Assembly (NCBI GenBank): GCA_964582545.1
Contig: CAZOSB010000001.1
Span: forward strand, 124,001-188,000
Origin: JAVVUJ01 sp964582545
GTDB lineage: Bacteria; Bacillota; Clostridia; Peptostreptococcales; Anaerovoracaceae
Reading direction: 5' to 3'
Length of the DNA: 64,000 nucleotides
A program made the translations under genes and the position numbers. Shown in pieces: positions 8,075 through 17,401 of this stretch. Position 1 is the first letter of the stretch; the number at the start of each line of letters is the position of its first letter. A model generated the notes under the pieces. It did not search any database and had not been told where the DNA came from. It saw only the letters and a program-made list of their open reading frames with translations.

Positions 8075-8794
8075 TTGATAGAAAAGATATTAATTGTAGA
8101 GGATGAGGAAAAAATGGCAAGAATGCTGGAGCTGGAGCTCCAGCATGAGGGCTATAAGGTTCGCAAAGCTTTTGATGGCAGGGAAGGTTTGGAATTAGCT
8201 GAAAGCGAGCATTTTGATTTGATTTTACTGGATATTATGTTGCCAAAACTATCGGGCACAGAAGTATTGCGCCGTATCAGGCGCAATTCCGATATACCCA
8301 TCATTATGATCACCGCCAGGGATTCCATCATGGATAAGGTGTTTGGATTAGATAGCGGTGCCAACGACTATATTACAAAACCTTTCGTGATTGAAGAGCT
8401 TTTGGCTCGAATTCGCGCTTGCTTTAGAAATAAGTCAACAAAAAACACTTCCAAGCTTCTGTCAGCCATGGGTCTAACCCTGAATCGGGAAAGTAGCCAG
8501 GTAATGGTTGGAAATCAAGAGGTTGAGCTGACCCACAAAGAGTTTGAATTGTTGCAATGCTTGCTAGAAAATAAAGGGCGAGTATTAACTAGGGATGTTT
8601 TGTTAGATAAGGTATGGGGTTATGATTATGCAGGGGACACAAATGCAGTAGATGTCTATATTCGTTTTTTACGGAGCAAGATTGATGAGGTTTTCCATAT
8701 GAAGTTAATTCATACGGTCAGAGGAAAGGGCTATATGATAAAGGAACATCAGGATACCTCGGGTGAGGAGGCAGGTGAATCTTTTGGAGAATAA
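8075..8794 (+). CDS. OmpR/PhoB-family response regulator
   Basis: Response regulator of 239 residues. I prefer the TTG start at 8075 because AGGAGG lies at 8065-8070 and the protein then begins LIEKILIVEDEE; an upstream ATG at 8033 would add an atypical leader. The receiver domain has the acidic pair in VEDEE, phosphoacceptor D53 in LLDIMLP, the switch threonine in MITARD and lysine in ITKPF. The C-terminal winged helix (about 135-230) has the typical VDVYIRFLRSKID and TVRGKGYM. It overlaps the start of its cognate kinase gene and heads an apparent operon with a FetAB-type exporter, which is therefore a likely target of regulation. Confidence 0.92.
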   Translation: MIEKILIVEDEEKMARMLELELQHEGYKVRKAFDGREGLELAESEHFDLILLDIMLPKLSGTEVLRRIRRNSDIPIIMITARDSIMDKVFGLDSGANDYITKPFVIEELLARIRACFRNKSTKNTSKLLSAMGLTLNRESSQVMVGNQEVELTHKEFELLQCLLENKGRVLTRDVLLDKVWGYDYAGDTNAVDVYIRFLRSKIDEVFHMKLIHTVRGKGYMIKEHQDTSGEEAGESFGE

Positions 8795-10190
8795 TAAAAA
8801 AAATGGTAAGATGAACTCTTCCATCGTGTACAAATTAAATGCTCGGCTATTTTTTAGAATGCTGAGTATTTTTCTTGTAATTAATTTAATTATAGGTATA
8901 ATGTTTGTTGTGGCAACTATAAACTATGAAAAAGGTTTCATAAAGGAATTTTTATCAAATTATCAAGGAGATATATCAGACCGAGAATTTCGAGATACTG
9001 CATCGTTTTTAGAAAGTATCGGATATAGCATCAGCAAAGAAGATTTAGATAATAGATTTATAGAATGGGACTCTGAAGAAAAAACCTTTTGGAGTAAGGT
9101 ACAGAGCTTGGAGTATCACTTCCGTGTTCAGGATAACGAAGGTAATCCCGTCTTTGTGAGAGTGGAGTTAGGTGCAGCTATAGATATTTTTAGCAAGTAC
9201 TTTAAGATTTTAATGGCTTTAGAGGGGGTTCTACTTCTTTACATGGTATTAAAAAATACCGTCGATATTCGGAAAACTCTAAAACCCTTGGAAGAATTGA
9301 CCAAAGCAACCAAAGCCTTAAACTTATCAGAAAGCAATCCTGACATTCTAGTAAAAATTGCCGGGGAAATAGATTCTATCAATGCAAAACAATTAGATAC
9401 CAGAATTCCTGTATCCTCTGCAAAGACGGAACTAAAATCTTTGACCATAGCAATAAACGGCATGTTGGATAGGATAGACCACGCATATCAATCCCAAATG
9501 AGGTTTGTGTCCGATGCATCTCATGAGCTGCGGACACCTATTGCCGTGATTCAAGGATATGCAAATCTTTTGGATAGATGGGGATCGGAGGATCCTGACA
9601 CTTTAAAAGAAGCTATAGCTGCAATAAAGTCAGAGTCAGAGTCTATGAAAGATATGATTGAGCAACTCTTATTTTTGGCAAGAGGAGATAATGAATCCAT
9701 GAAAATATATCTGGAAGATGTGGATTTAGCTCATTTGTCGGATGAAGTTTTTGGCGAGATTCAATTGTTAGATAAAACTCATGTAATCGAAACAAGTATT
9801 TCTGAGTCACAAGAGGAAAGACCATATCTGATCAAAGCCGATGCAGGATTAATCAAACAGCTGATGCGCATATTGATAGACAACAGCTTGAAGTATACAC
9901 CTTCAGGGGGGTTGGTTAAAATATCATTGGCAGTAGAAGATAACAAGGTGATCCTCTCTGTTCAGGATGAAGGTGTGGGAATCAGTTCTTCGTCATTGCC
10001 ATTAATCTTTGATCGGTTTTATAGGGCGGATGAGTCTAGAAATCGCGACACGGGTGGCACGGGCTTAGGGCTTTCCATCGCTAAGTGGATTGTAGAGAAG
10101 CATAAGGGTCAGATGGAGGTAGTCAGCCGCCAAGGTATTGGAACGAGGTTTAAGATTTTCTTGCCTAAGATAGAAAGTGTGGAACATTGA
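8775..10190 (+). CDS. Sensor histidine kinase
   Basis: Membrane histidine kinase. The GTG at 8775 is preferred, with GAGGAGG just before it; a GTG at 8763 is the alternative. Membrane segments lie near residues 24-50 and 140-158, bracketing a small extracellular sensor of about 90 residues. A HAMP-like linker follows. The phosphoacceptor is H250 in SDASHELRTP, and the ATPase domain has the N box (LIDNSLKYTP), DEGVGI, the F box (FDRFYRADESRNRDTGG) and GTGLGLSIAKWIV. It overlaps the regulator gene by about 20 bases and its stop codon overlaps the start of the ABC ATPase gene, so translational coupling is likely. The stimulus is unknown; metal stress is a reasonable guess from the exporter downstream. 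Confidence 0.9.
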   Translation: MNLLENNKKNGKMNSSIVYKLNARLFFRMLSIFLVINLIIGIMFVVATINYEKGFIKEFLSNYQGDISDREFRDTASFLESIGYSISKEDLDNRFIEWDSEEKTFWSKVQSLEYHFRVQDNEGNPVFVRVELGAAIDIFSKYFKILMALEGVLLLYMVLKNTVDIRKTLKPLEELTKATKALNLSESNPDILVKIAGEIDSINAKQLDTRIPVSSAKTELKSLTIAINGMLDRIDHAYQSQMRFVSDASHELRTPIAVIQGYANLLDRWGSEDPDTLKEAIAAIKSESESMKDMIEQLLFLARGDNESMKIYLEDVDLAHLSDEVFGEIQLLDKTHVIETSISESQEERPYLIKADAGLIKQLMRILIDNSLKYTPSGGLVKISLAVEDNKVILSVQDEGVGISSSSLPLIFDRFYRADESRNRDTGGTGLGLSIAKWIVEKHKGQMEVVSRQGIGTRFKIFLPKIESVEH

Positions 10191-10807
10191 AAGAAAAATT
10201 ATTCGAAACCGTAAAGTTAAACTTTAATAATCAAATTAATTATAGGGATTTAGATGTTTACAAGGGAAGTGTAACCTTCCTTTGTGGTCCATCCGGATCC
10301 GGAAAAAGTACGCTTTTGAAGCTTTTAAACGGTACGGTTTCTCCTACCTCTGGAAGTATCCTATATAAAGGATCCGATTTAGCCTCTATGGAGCCCATTG
10401 ATAGGAGGAAGCGTTTTTCTCTAGTTTCCCAAGAAGTATTTCTTTTTAAGGGTAATATTGTAGATAACTTTAGGGAGTTCTATCATTACCGGGGGGGCGT
10501 TTTTCCCTCGGAGCAACGCATGTTGGAATTACTTGCCCTTTGCCAACTCAATCTCCCGCTGGATAGCCAAGTGGAAGTCATGTCTGGAGGAGAGCGACAA
10601 CGGCTTTATGTGACCCTCTTTCTTTCCTTTTTGCCAGAGGTTCTGTTATTGGATGAACCTACCGCTGCTCTGGATGAGATCAACAGCTTTCAGCTAATGG
10701 AGAATTTGACAGATTTTAGCAGGAAGCATGAGATAAATATGATTATCGTAAGTCACAACAGAGATTTGGCTGAAAAGTTTGGGGATGAAATAATACAGTT
10801 AGACTGA
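10187..10807 (+). CDS. fetA: ABC transporter ATP-binding protein, FetA-like
   Basis: A 206-residue ABC ATPase that starts with TTG inside the stop codon of the kinase gene. Walker A is GPSGSGKST (about residues 34-42), the signature is MSGGERQR, Walker B is VLLLDEPTAALD and the H loop is VSHNRD. It pairs with the permease encoded 20 bases downstream, which belongs to the UPF0014/FetB family. The E. coli FetAB pair exports iron and protects against oxidative stress. The exporter call is from family knowledge; the metal in this organism is not shown. Confidence 0.85.
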   Translation: MKEKLFETVKLNFNNQINYRDLDVYKGSVTFLCGPSGSGKSTLLKLLNGTVSPTSGSILYKGSDLASMEPIDRRKRFSLVSQEVFLFKGNIVDNFREFYHYRGGVFPSEQRMLELLALCQLNLPLDSQVEVMSGGERQRLYVTLFLSFLPEVLLLDEPTAALDEINSFQLMENLTDFSRKHEINMIIVSHNRDLAEKFGDEIIQLD

Positions 10808-10827
10808 TTAAAGAAGGAGAGGGAAGC

Positions 10828-11616
10828 ATGGAAATTTCCGGTGGGGCCCAGGCCATAGGTCTGTTACAATTTTCACTGATTTATCTTTTACTATTAATTG
10901 TGATTTTTATATTAAAAAAGTCCGGCATTAAGAAATCTAAAATACTGTTATGGGCTAGCGTAAAGATGACCATCCAATTGATGCTGGTGGGGTATCTGCT
11001 TACTTATATCTTTGAAAACCCTGAACCAATTTGGACAATTGGGTTTATTTTGATTATGCTGATTTTTTCCATTCACAGAATCGTCAATACGGAACAACAT
11101 CTAAATATCAAGTTTAAGGTGTATGCTGGCATCGCTTTATCCTTTAGTGGTTTATTTATCCTAATCTATTTTGTAGTGATCGTAATCAATGAGAATTTTT
11201 TTAATCCTCAATATACCATCCCGTTGGCAGGAATGATTATCGGGAATGCTATGACGGGCATCACACTTGGCATAAAAAGCTTTACAGCATCCATTGCCGC
11301 ACAGAGAAGTAGGATTCAAACTTTGCAGAATTTAGGTGCGACACCTAAGGTTATTCTCCGACCTTTTATAAATGAAAGCCTGACTACGGCACTGTTACCT
11401 ACGATCAATTCCATGCTAGGGATGGGCATTATCTTCCTTCCGGGAATGATGACGGGACAAATTCTGTCGGGGACATTACCCACTACAGCTATAATGTATC
11501 AAATTGCAATTATGATTGCTGTCTGCACTGCGGTGTGTATCTCTGTGTATTTCACCTTGATATTTGGTGCGCAAACTTTCTTTAATAGTAAAATGCAGTT
11601 TTTACAAAATGATTGA
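10828..11616 (+). CDS. fetB: FetB-like (UPF0014) ABC permease, putative iron exporter
   Basis: A 262-residue integral membrane protein with about seven hydrophobic segments. Family features are the KMTIQLMLVGYLLTYIFE stretch, the GMIIGNAMTGITLGIKSF motif and FLPGMMTGQILSGTLP near the C-terminus. These place it in the FetB/YbbM permease family. GAAGGAGAGG supports the ATG. It forms the transmembrane part of the exporter with the ATPase just upstream. Being encoded with a two-component system is unusual for fetAB as I know it. Confidence 0.88.
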   Translation: MEISGGAQAIGLLQFSLIYLLLLIVIFILKKSGIKKSKILLWASVKMTIQLMLVGYLLTYIFENPEPIWTIGFILIMLIFSIHRIVNTEQHLNIKFKVYAGIALSFSGLFILIYFVVIVINENFFNPQYTIPLAGMIIGNAMTGITLGIKSFTASIAAQRSRIQTLQNLGATPKVILRPFINESLTTALLPTINSMLGMGIIFLPGMMTGQILSGTLPTTAIMYQIAIMIAVCTAVCISVYFTLIFGAQTFFNSKMQFLQND

Positions 11617-11772
11617 TTTATCCGTAAGTTACATGTAAAATATCTTAAGAGTATAAAATATTTTATGATTACAAAAATTTCGATTTATTAGCATTTCTTG
11701 CATCTTTACGGTGTATAAATATATTTTGAGATGAATTTGATAATCGTGAAGGAAAGTTGAGATAGATGTTTA

Positions 11773-13176
11773 ATGAATAAAATAAACAATAAGTTTAACA
11801 GAATTGTGGCGGTAGTCTTCATCATATCACTTCTTGTGGCACCCTTTGGGACCATCAATCGGGTTTATGCCGCTGCCCCAACATCATTTCCAGCCAACTA
11901 TGATATTTTAGCAGCAAAACAATTATATGAACAATGGATGAAGAATAAAAATAAATCCGTTTCAACACTAAAGCTGGTCGTCAATGAAAGCGCCTACATC
12001 AAAGGTCTACCTTTGAGTGTTTTTGATGCGAATTCAGAGCAATACCTTGCTAGGGTAAGCAATATTATGGAAATGGCCATCCCCATCTCAGAAATATATC
12101 ATTCCTACAGCTTGAAATACTTAGAATCAAGGGGCAAAAAGACCTGCAATTATTTAGATACTTCTATAAAGATAGATCGATTTCAACAGTATTCTGCGCT
12201 TCAAGCAAAGGTAAATGCCATTGCATCAGACATCATGGGGCAAGCATTCACAGATAGGGAGAGAGTTACGTTAGCCAACCAATATTTAGTGGAGCATATA
12301 ACCTACGATACTACTTTAGGGGCAAACTTACCTGAAGGGGACGCTAGAATATGGGAAGCATGGGGTGCATTAAACGATGGGGTGGCCGTATGTAGCGGAT
12401 ATGCAAATGCATTCTTCCTTTTGTGTGAGGCCATGAATATTCCTGTGGTTTCTGTGGTAGGGTATCAGGACAGAAAAGATCCCAATGATCCCAATGAAAT
12501 AGGTCACGAATGGAATGAGGTTTTTATTGAAAATAAGTGGTACATAGTGGATGTGACTGCCAACGATCCCATTATTGTAGGTGGCACCATGAGTGACAGT
12601 GAAAAAAATAAATTATACTCTAAAAGTTTTCTTCTTGTAGATAAGAAAAAACTAATTTACGAAAAATATGAATGGGATGAAAAAACCTTAAATACGGTGA
12701 AAGAAATTGCATATCCGAATTTGGTAGAGGATAAGGCAGATGTGCTGAAGGGAAAAGGATTGTTTGCAGGAGATGACAGAGGATATCGACTCAACGACCA
12801 ATTGAACCGAACCGAAATGGCTATCATGCTCTCAAGGATTACAGGTGGGACGGAAGAAATAATAAAAAATCAGGGGTATTATGAGTCTTTATGCACCTTT
12901 AAGGATGTCCCTGATTGGGCGAAAGCACAGGTAGGATATTGTGTGAGCAAAGGATTGATAAAGGGCGTCGGCAACCAACTGTTTGGAGCAGGAAATATGG
13001 CTACGAAAAAAGATTATTGTACGGTCATATTGAGGGCAAAAGGGATCACTGCGGGATATGACTATAATACCTCCATGGATAAAGCATACCAATTAGGGTA
13101 TTTAAGCGGATATCGATGGTTAACTACAGAACTCAATAGAGCAGATGTAGTGGCGATTACCTTTAATACTTTATAA
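11773..13176 (+). CDS. Secreted transglutaminase-like protein with C-terminal SLH repeats
   Basis: A 467-residue exported protein. Residues 1-34 are a signal peptide (basic N-terminus, hydrophobic core, then VYAAAP). The transglutaminase-like domain (about 135-275) has a full Cys-His-Asp triad in VCSGYANAF, GHEWNEV and YIVDVTANDP. The C-terminal 150 residues contain SLH-like repeats (FKDVPDWAKAQVGYCVSKGL), which would bind it to cell-wall polymers. Its role may be a cell-surface protease or a peptidoglycan- or protein-modifying enzyme; the substrate is unknown. It lies alone between the fetB and debranching enzyme genes on the same strand, with no clear terminator on either side. Confidence 0.85.
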   Translation: MNKINNKFNRIVAVVFIISLLVAPFGTINRVYAAAPTSFPANYDILAAKQLYEQWMKNKNKSVSTLKLVVNESAYIKGLPLSVFDANSEQYLARVSNIMEMAIPISEIYHSYSLKYLESRGKKTCNYLDTSIKIDRFQQYSALQAKVNAIASDIMGQAFTDRERVTLANQYLVEHITYDTTLGANLPEGDARIWEAWGALNDGVAVCSGYANAFFLLCEAMNIPVVSVVGYQDRKDPNDPNEIGHEWNEVFIENKWYIVDVTANDPIIVGGTMSDSEKNKLYSKSFLLVDKKKLIYEKYEWDEKTLNTVKEIAYPNLVEDKADVLKGKGLFAGDDRGYRLNDQLNRTEMAIMLSRITGGTEEIIKNQGYYESLCTFKDVPDWAKAQVGYCVSKGLIKGVGNQLFGAGNMATKKDYCTVILRAKGITAGYDYNTSMDKAYQLGYLSGYRWLTTELNRADVVAITFNTL

Positions 13177-13238
13177 AGTAAGAGTAAATAAAAAGAATTA
13201 AAGATTTAAGATTCAAGTTAAAGGAACAGAGATAGAGA

Positions 13239-15362
13239 ATGAGTTTTTTAGAAAACAATCATCTACCCGAAAATAAAAGTATCAACTTAGTACCCTTGGA
13301 TACCATCCAAGGGTTTGACGTGCGCCCGGGTTTTTATCGCATCAATGGAGCTATGGCTATTCCTTGTGGCATCAACTTTACGATTCATTCCCATTATGCA
13401 ACATCCTGCTCACTCCTTCTTTTCCATAGACAACAGAAGGAGCCTTATGCCATATTAGAGTTTCCGGAGAGTTATAAGATTGGAAATGTGTATTCCATGA
13501 TTGTCTTTGGTTTAAACATGGAGGAATTTGAGTATGCATACAGGGTAAAAGGTCCCTATATCCCAGAGCGGGGCATTCTCTTTGATGATTCAAAGTATCT
13601 GTTAGATCCTTATGCAAAGGCCGTGGTGGGGCAAAGTCTTTGGGGTATGGAACGAGATAAGGCAGATTGTTATAAAGCCCGAGTAGTGAGGGACGACTTC
13701 GATTGGGGAAATTTTAAAGCTCCACATATTCCAATGAGCGACTTGATCATATACGAACTTCACACGAGAGGTTTCACCAAACACCAAAGTTCTCATGTAA
13801 AATATCCGGGAACCTTTGCAGGGTTAGCGGAAAAAATACCTTACTTAAAGGACTTGGGAATTAACTGTGTTGAGCTGATGCCTATCTTTGAATTCGATGA
13901 GATGAGGGATTGCAGAAATGTAGATGGCAATAAGCTACTGGATTATTGGGGATACAATACCATCTGCTTTTTTGCGCCCAACACCAGCTATGCTGCCGGA
14001 TTGGAGTACAACCGAGAAGGTAATGAGTTAAAACAGATGATTAAAACCTTCAATGAAAACGGCATGGAAGTGATTTTGGACGTAGTATTTAATCATACCG
14101 CGGAGGGGGATCAGCGGGGTCCATTCTTTTCTTTTAAAGGTTTTGATAATAATATTTACTATATGCTGACTCCCGATGGAAAATATTACAATTTTAGTGG
14201 GTGTGGCAATACGTTAAACTGTAACCATCCTATCGTGCAACAGTTGATTTTGGAATGTTTACGATATTGGGTTACAGAATATAGAATCAGTGGATTTCGA
14301 TTTGATTTGGCATCTATTTTGGGTAGGAATGAAGATGGGTCACCTATGAGTAGCCCCCCACTCTTGCAGAATTTGGCTTTTGATCCCATACTGGGCAGTG
14401 TCAAGCTCATAGCTGAAGCTTGGGATGCCGGCGGACTGTATCAGGTGGGTAGCTTTCCTGCGTGGAACCGATGGGCAGAGTGGAACGGGAAATATCGGGA
14501 CGATATGAGAAGCTTTCTCAAAGGGGATGGTGGATACGCCAGAGCGGCAGTGGAAAGGATGGCCGGATCAAAAGATTTATATAATCCCGATAAGAGAGGT
14601 GAGAATGCTTCTGTCAATTTCATCACCTGTCACGATGGTTTTACGTTATATGACTTATATTCTTATAATGAGAAACACAATGAGGCTAATGGATGGAACA
14701 ATACGGACGGGACAGACGATAACCGAAGCTGGAATTGCGGATGGGAAGGGGAGACGGACGATCCACAGGTTTTACAATTGCGGTACAGGCTGATAAAAAA
14801 TGCATTTGCCGTATTGATGTGCAGCAGGGGAACCCCCATGTTTTTGGCTGGGGATGAATTTGGTAATACACAATCTGGGAATAACAATGCCTATTGTCAA
14901 GATAATGAGATTTCTTGGTTAGATTGGACACTTCTGGAGAAGCATAAGGAGACAAATGATTTCTTTAAGTTCCTGATTCAATTTAGGAGGAAGCATAAGG
15001 TTTTGAGGAGCGGCGGCGTGCCTGCTCATTGTGGGTTACCCTCCGTGAGCTTTCATTCCTCACAGCCATGGGAGGAAGATTTCCATGGGGAAAGTAGACA
15101 TGTAGGTATACTATTTGCAGGTCAAAAGGAAGATTTATCTTCTGATGAGTTGGTTTATGTAACTATAAATGCACACTGGGAGTGTGCGAAATTTACACTG
15201 CCAGACGTAAAAAACTATGTTTGGGTTCCTGCTTTCGATACGGGTCGTTCTGGAATGGAGAAAAACCATAACCTTGATGATGAGAAAAATGCGGTGGAGT
15301 CCTATGTGCTGATGCCGAGATCGGTAGTTGCGTTTACAGCGCTACCGCTAAATCATAAATAA
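13239..15362 (+). CDS. glgX: Glycogen debranching enzyme / isoamylase-type alpha-1,6-glucosidase
   Basis: A GH13 enzyme of 707 residues, the normal GlgX length. An N-terminal carbohydrate-binding (CBM48) domain spans about residues 20-150. The barrel motifs are DVVFNHTAEG (region I), GFRFDLASILGRN (region II, nucleophile Asp), LIAEAWDAGG (region III, acid Glu) and FITCHDGFTLYD (region IV, transition-state Asp). It would hydrolyse alpha-1,6 branches of glycogen or limit dextrins in the cytoplasm. There is no signal peptide. No other glycogen genes are in the window. Isoamylase versus TreX/GlgX specificity cannot be decided by eye. Confidence 0.9.
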   Translation: MSFLENNHLPENKSINLVPLDTIQGFDVRPGFYRINGAMAIPCGINFTIHSHYATSCSLLLFHRQQKEPYAILEFPESYKIGNVYSMIVFGLNMEEFEYAYRVKGPYIPERGILFDDSKYLLDPYAKAVVGQSLWGMERDKADCYKARVVRDDFDWGNFKAPHIPMSDLIIYELHTRGFTKHQSSHVKYPGTFAGLAEKIPYLKDLGINCVELMPIFEFDEMRDCRNVDGNKLLDYWGYNTICFFAPNTSYAAGLEYNREGNELKQMIKTFNENGMEVILDVVFNHTAEGDQRGPFFSFKGFDNNIYYMLTPDGKYYNFSGCGNTLNCNHPIVQQLILECLRYWVTEYRISGFRFDLASILGRNEDGSPMSSPPLLQNLAFDPILGSVKLIAEAWDAGGLYQVGSFPAWNRWAEWNGKYRDDMRSFLKGDGGYARAAVERMAGSKDLYNPDKRGENASVNFITCHDGFTLYDLYSYNEKHNEANGWNNTDGTDDNRSWNCGWEGETDDPQVLQLRYRLIKNAFAVLMCSRGTPMFLAGDEFGNTQSGNNNAYCQDNEISWLDWTLLEKHKETNDFFKFLIQFRRKHKVLRSGGVPAHCGLPSVSFHSSQPWEEDFHGESRHVGILFAGQKEDLSSDELVYVTINAHWECAKFTLPDVKNYVWVPAFDTGRSGMEKNHNLDDEKNAVESYVLMPRSVVAFTALPLNHK

Positions 15363-15384
15363 ATTACTAAAAGGAAAATATCTA

Positions 15385-16368
15385 ATGAAAGAAAAACAGA
15401 AAAAGAAAGAGCAAAAGAATCAAAAGACCGAGAGCAGTGCTAAAAATCGACAAGAAAAAAAGAAGGGCGGAGGGAAAAAGCTTCTCCTTATTTTTGGTCT
15501 GATTCTCATGGTGGGAGCTTTGGCTTTTGCCGGAAAATCATTGGGATTTTGGGGTGTATCAGGATCGGAAGGTGTGGCGGATGCATACTTGAAGGCGGTG
15601 CAAAAATTTGACTTAAAGGTATTACAGGAGCTTATGGATCCTGAGGGGCAGAAAGAAGTACAAGAGGCTTTGGACTTGACAGCAGGAGAGGGCAGCATAG
15701 GAGCTACCATCGGTGAATTTGTCAAGGAACGAAACAAAGAAAGTATGTATACAGTATTAAGTATCAAAGAAGATGGTGATACGGCCATTGTAACGGCAGA
15801 TTGTAGCTATGTGGAGTGGAATACAGCCTATGCCAAAATCAATGAAATGGTGCTGGGGTTAGCGGTAGATCAATTGCTTTCTGGTAAGGAGATAACGGGT
15901 GATCAGATAAAAACTCTGGTAGCTCAGGTTCTGAATCCGGAAACCATGACCATTGAGGAACCAAAAGCACCGGAGGCTGCTAAAAGCAGTGAGAATGAAG
16001 GGGAATCGACTGACTCTAAAGATGAAAAATTAACAAAGGAAGAAAAGGAAAAACTCAAGGAAGAGGATAAAAAGAAAGCGGAAGAAGCTAAGGTTTTAGA
16101 GGAAAAGTTGGCGGCTGAAAAGAAAAAGCTTGAGGAAGAATTGGCGGTGAAGGTGGAGAAGCTGAAAAAAGAGCTTGAATTTCCATTGAAGCAGAGTACT
16201 CTTCAGATTCACCTTGTTCAGATAGATGGAAAATGGCATGTCAGTCATGTAGAGGAAGGGACGTTGGACTCTTCATGGGTAGGCTTAAAAACTCTCATAG
16301 ATGGAATCATGGATTCCATGGAGATGATGGGAATAGAGCCACCTCAGGAGCCAACGCCGGAGAGCTAA
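15385..16368 (+). CDS. Membrane-anchored protein with long coiled coil, unknown function
   Basis: A 327-residue protein. The first 32 residues are highly basic (MKEKQKKKEQKNQKTE and onward), then comes one membrane segment (about 33-50). The outer part (about 57-150) resembles the small lipoprotein domain of the DUF4878/DUF5105 kind, by weak pattern only. Residues 205-275 are a very charged coiled coil rich in Lys and Glu, inserted before a final piece, HLVQIDGKWHVSHVEEGTL, which completes the fold. The gene starts 23 bases after glgX. Function is unknown; an envelope-associated role is an inference. Confidence 0.65.
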   Translation: MKEKQKKKEQKNQKTESSAKNRQEKKKGGGKKLLLIFGLILMVGALAFAGKSLGFWGVSGSEGVADAYLKAVQKFDLKVLQELMDPEGQKEVQEALDLTAGEGSIGATIGEFVKERNKESMYTVLSIKEDGDTAIVTADCSYVEWNTAYAKINEMVLGLAVDQLLSGKEITGDQIKTLVAQVLNPETMTIEEPKAPEAAKSSENEGESTDSKDEKLTKEEKEKLKEEDKKKAEEAKVLEEKLAAEKKKLEEELAVKVEKLKKELEFPLKQSTLQIHLVQIDGKWHVSHVEEGTLDSSWVGLKTLIDGIMDSMEMMGIEPPQEPTPES

Positions 16369-16454
16369 AGATCTAGTAAAGGCAAAGAAAACAAGAACAG
16401 GGCACATTCTTTAGATGTGTTTTGCAGAACTTAGGGAGGAAGTTAAGAAAAAAG

Positions 16455-17327
16455 ATGAACATGAACAAAGAACGGTTAATTACGATTATTCAAGAGATTT
16501 TTCGTACTTTGGAACGAAATCACTTTGGCACATTAGGAAGACCGGAAAACCCAATATGGGATAGACCACTAGTGGGTATAGCAGCGGGAGATGATCCATA
16601 TTTTACCTTTTTAAAGGAGCATATCGGTCAGTTTCATTGGACGCCCTTAGAGTTATTTCAATTAAAATATGGGAATACAGAAGGCAGAAGTGGGGAGCGT
16701 TTTCCAAAGGATAAGGATTTACGTGTGATTTCTATGGTGTTTCCACAGGTGAAGGAAACCAGAGAAGCCCAGAGAAATGCCACAACCTGTCCCTCTAAAG
16801 AGTGGATTGTTTCCAGAGGGGAGTGGGAGCCTCTCATAGCAGATTTTAGCCAGAGGTTGGTTGATGCTTTGGAGAAGGAAGGCATAAGAGCTGTATCTAC
16901 GGATTTACAGCCAGAGTTTTCTTGGGAAACTTCCCCCAATTTCGGAAAGGCATCCACTTGGTCTCACCGGCATGGTGCCTTTGCCGCAGGGTTAGGCACT
17001 TTTGGACTCTCAGAGGGGCTGATTACGGAAAAGGGAAAGGCTTTGAGAATTACAACAATGGTGGTGGAGGCTCCGCTGGAAATAACCCCCAGACCATACA
17101 TAAAACATAACGAATGGTGCTTATATTTTCAGGATGGAAGCTGTGGAGCATGCATTGGAAGGTGCCCCATAGATGCCATTACAAAGGAAGGACATGATAA
17201 ACAAGCTTGCGGTGCTTATGAAGATGAATTACAAGCCCTGCAGCAGGAAGGTATCGACACGAGCAACTATATATTTGGATGTGGACTCTGTCAGGTGGCT
17301 GTGCCCTGTGAGAGTCAGAAGCCTTAG
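16455..17327 (+). CDS. Double 4Fe-4S cluster protein, epoxyqueuosine-reductase-like
   Basis: A 290-residue protein. The ATG at 16455 is chosen because GGGAGGA lies at 16434-16440; a longer frame begins at 16422. The C-terminal third holds two iron-sulfur motifs, CGACIGRCPIDAI and FGCGLCQVAVPCE, arranged as in QueG. The upstream RHGAFAAGLGTFGLSEGLIT segment also matches QueG-type proteins (their HSAYRAGLG-like region). It lacks the QueG C-terminal HEAT repeats. Such stand-alone relatives are common in anaerobes and are often annotated as ferredoxin-like; they may serve in corrinoid or redox activation, but no role is established. An 18-bp perfect palindrome spans its stop codon. Confidence 0.7.
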   Translation: MNMNKERLITIIQEIFRTLERNHFGTLGRPENPIWDRPLVGIAAGDDPYFTFLKEHIGQFHWTPLELFQLKYGNTEGRSGERFPKDKDLRVISMVFPQVKETREAQRNATTCPSKEWIVSRGEWEPLIADFSQRLVDALEKEGIRAVSTDLQPEFSWETSPNFGKASTWSHRHGAFAAGLGTFGLSEGLITEKGKALRITTMVVEAPLEITPRPYIKHNEWCLYFQDGSCGACIGRCPIDAITKEGHDKQACGAYEDELQALQQEGIDTSNYIFGCGLCQVAVPCESQKP

Positions 17328-17340
17328 ACTGCAGTCTAAG
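17323..17340. repeat. Perfect 18-bp palindrome at gene end
   Basis: CTTAGACTGCAGTCTAAG is a perfect 18-base palindrome that includes the stop codon of the QueG-like gene (TAG, 17325-17327). It lies 62 bases before the acetate transporter start. No T-run follows, so it is more likely a protein-binding site or RNA stabiliser than a terminator. Confidence 0.5.
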
Positions 17341-17401
17341 ATAAGATAACTCAATCAAGCAATAATATCACTATAAAAAACAACAATTTCAGGAGGAAAA
17401 A

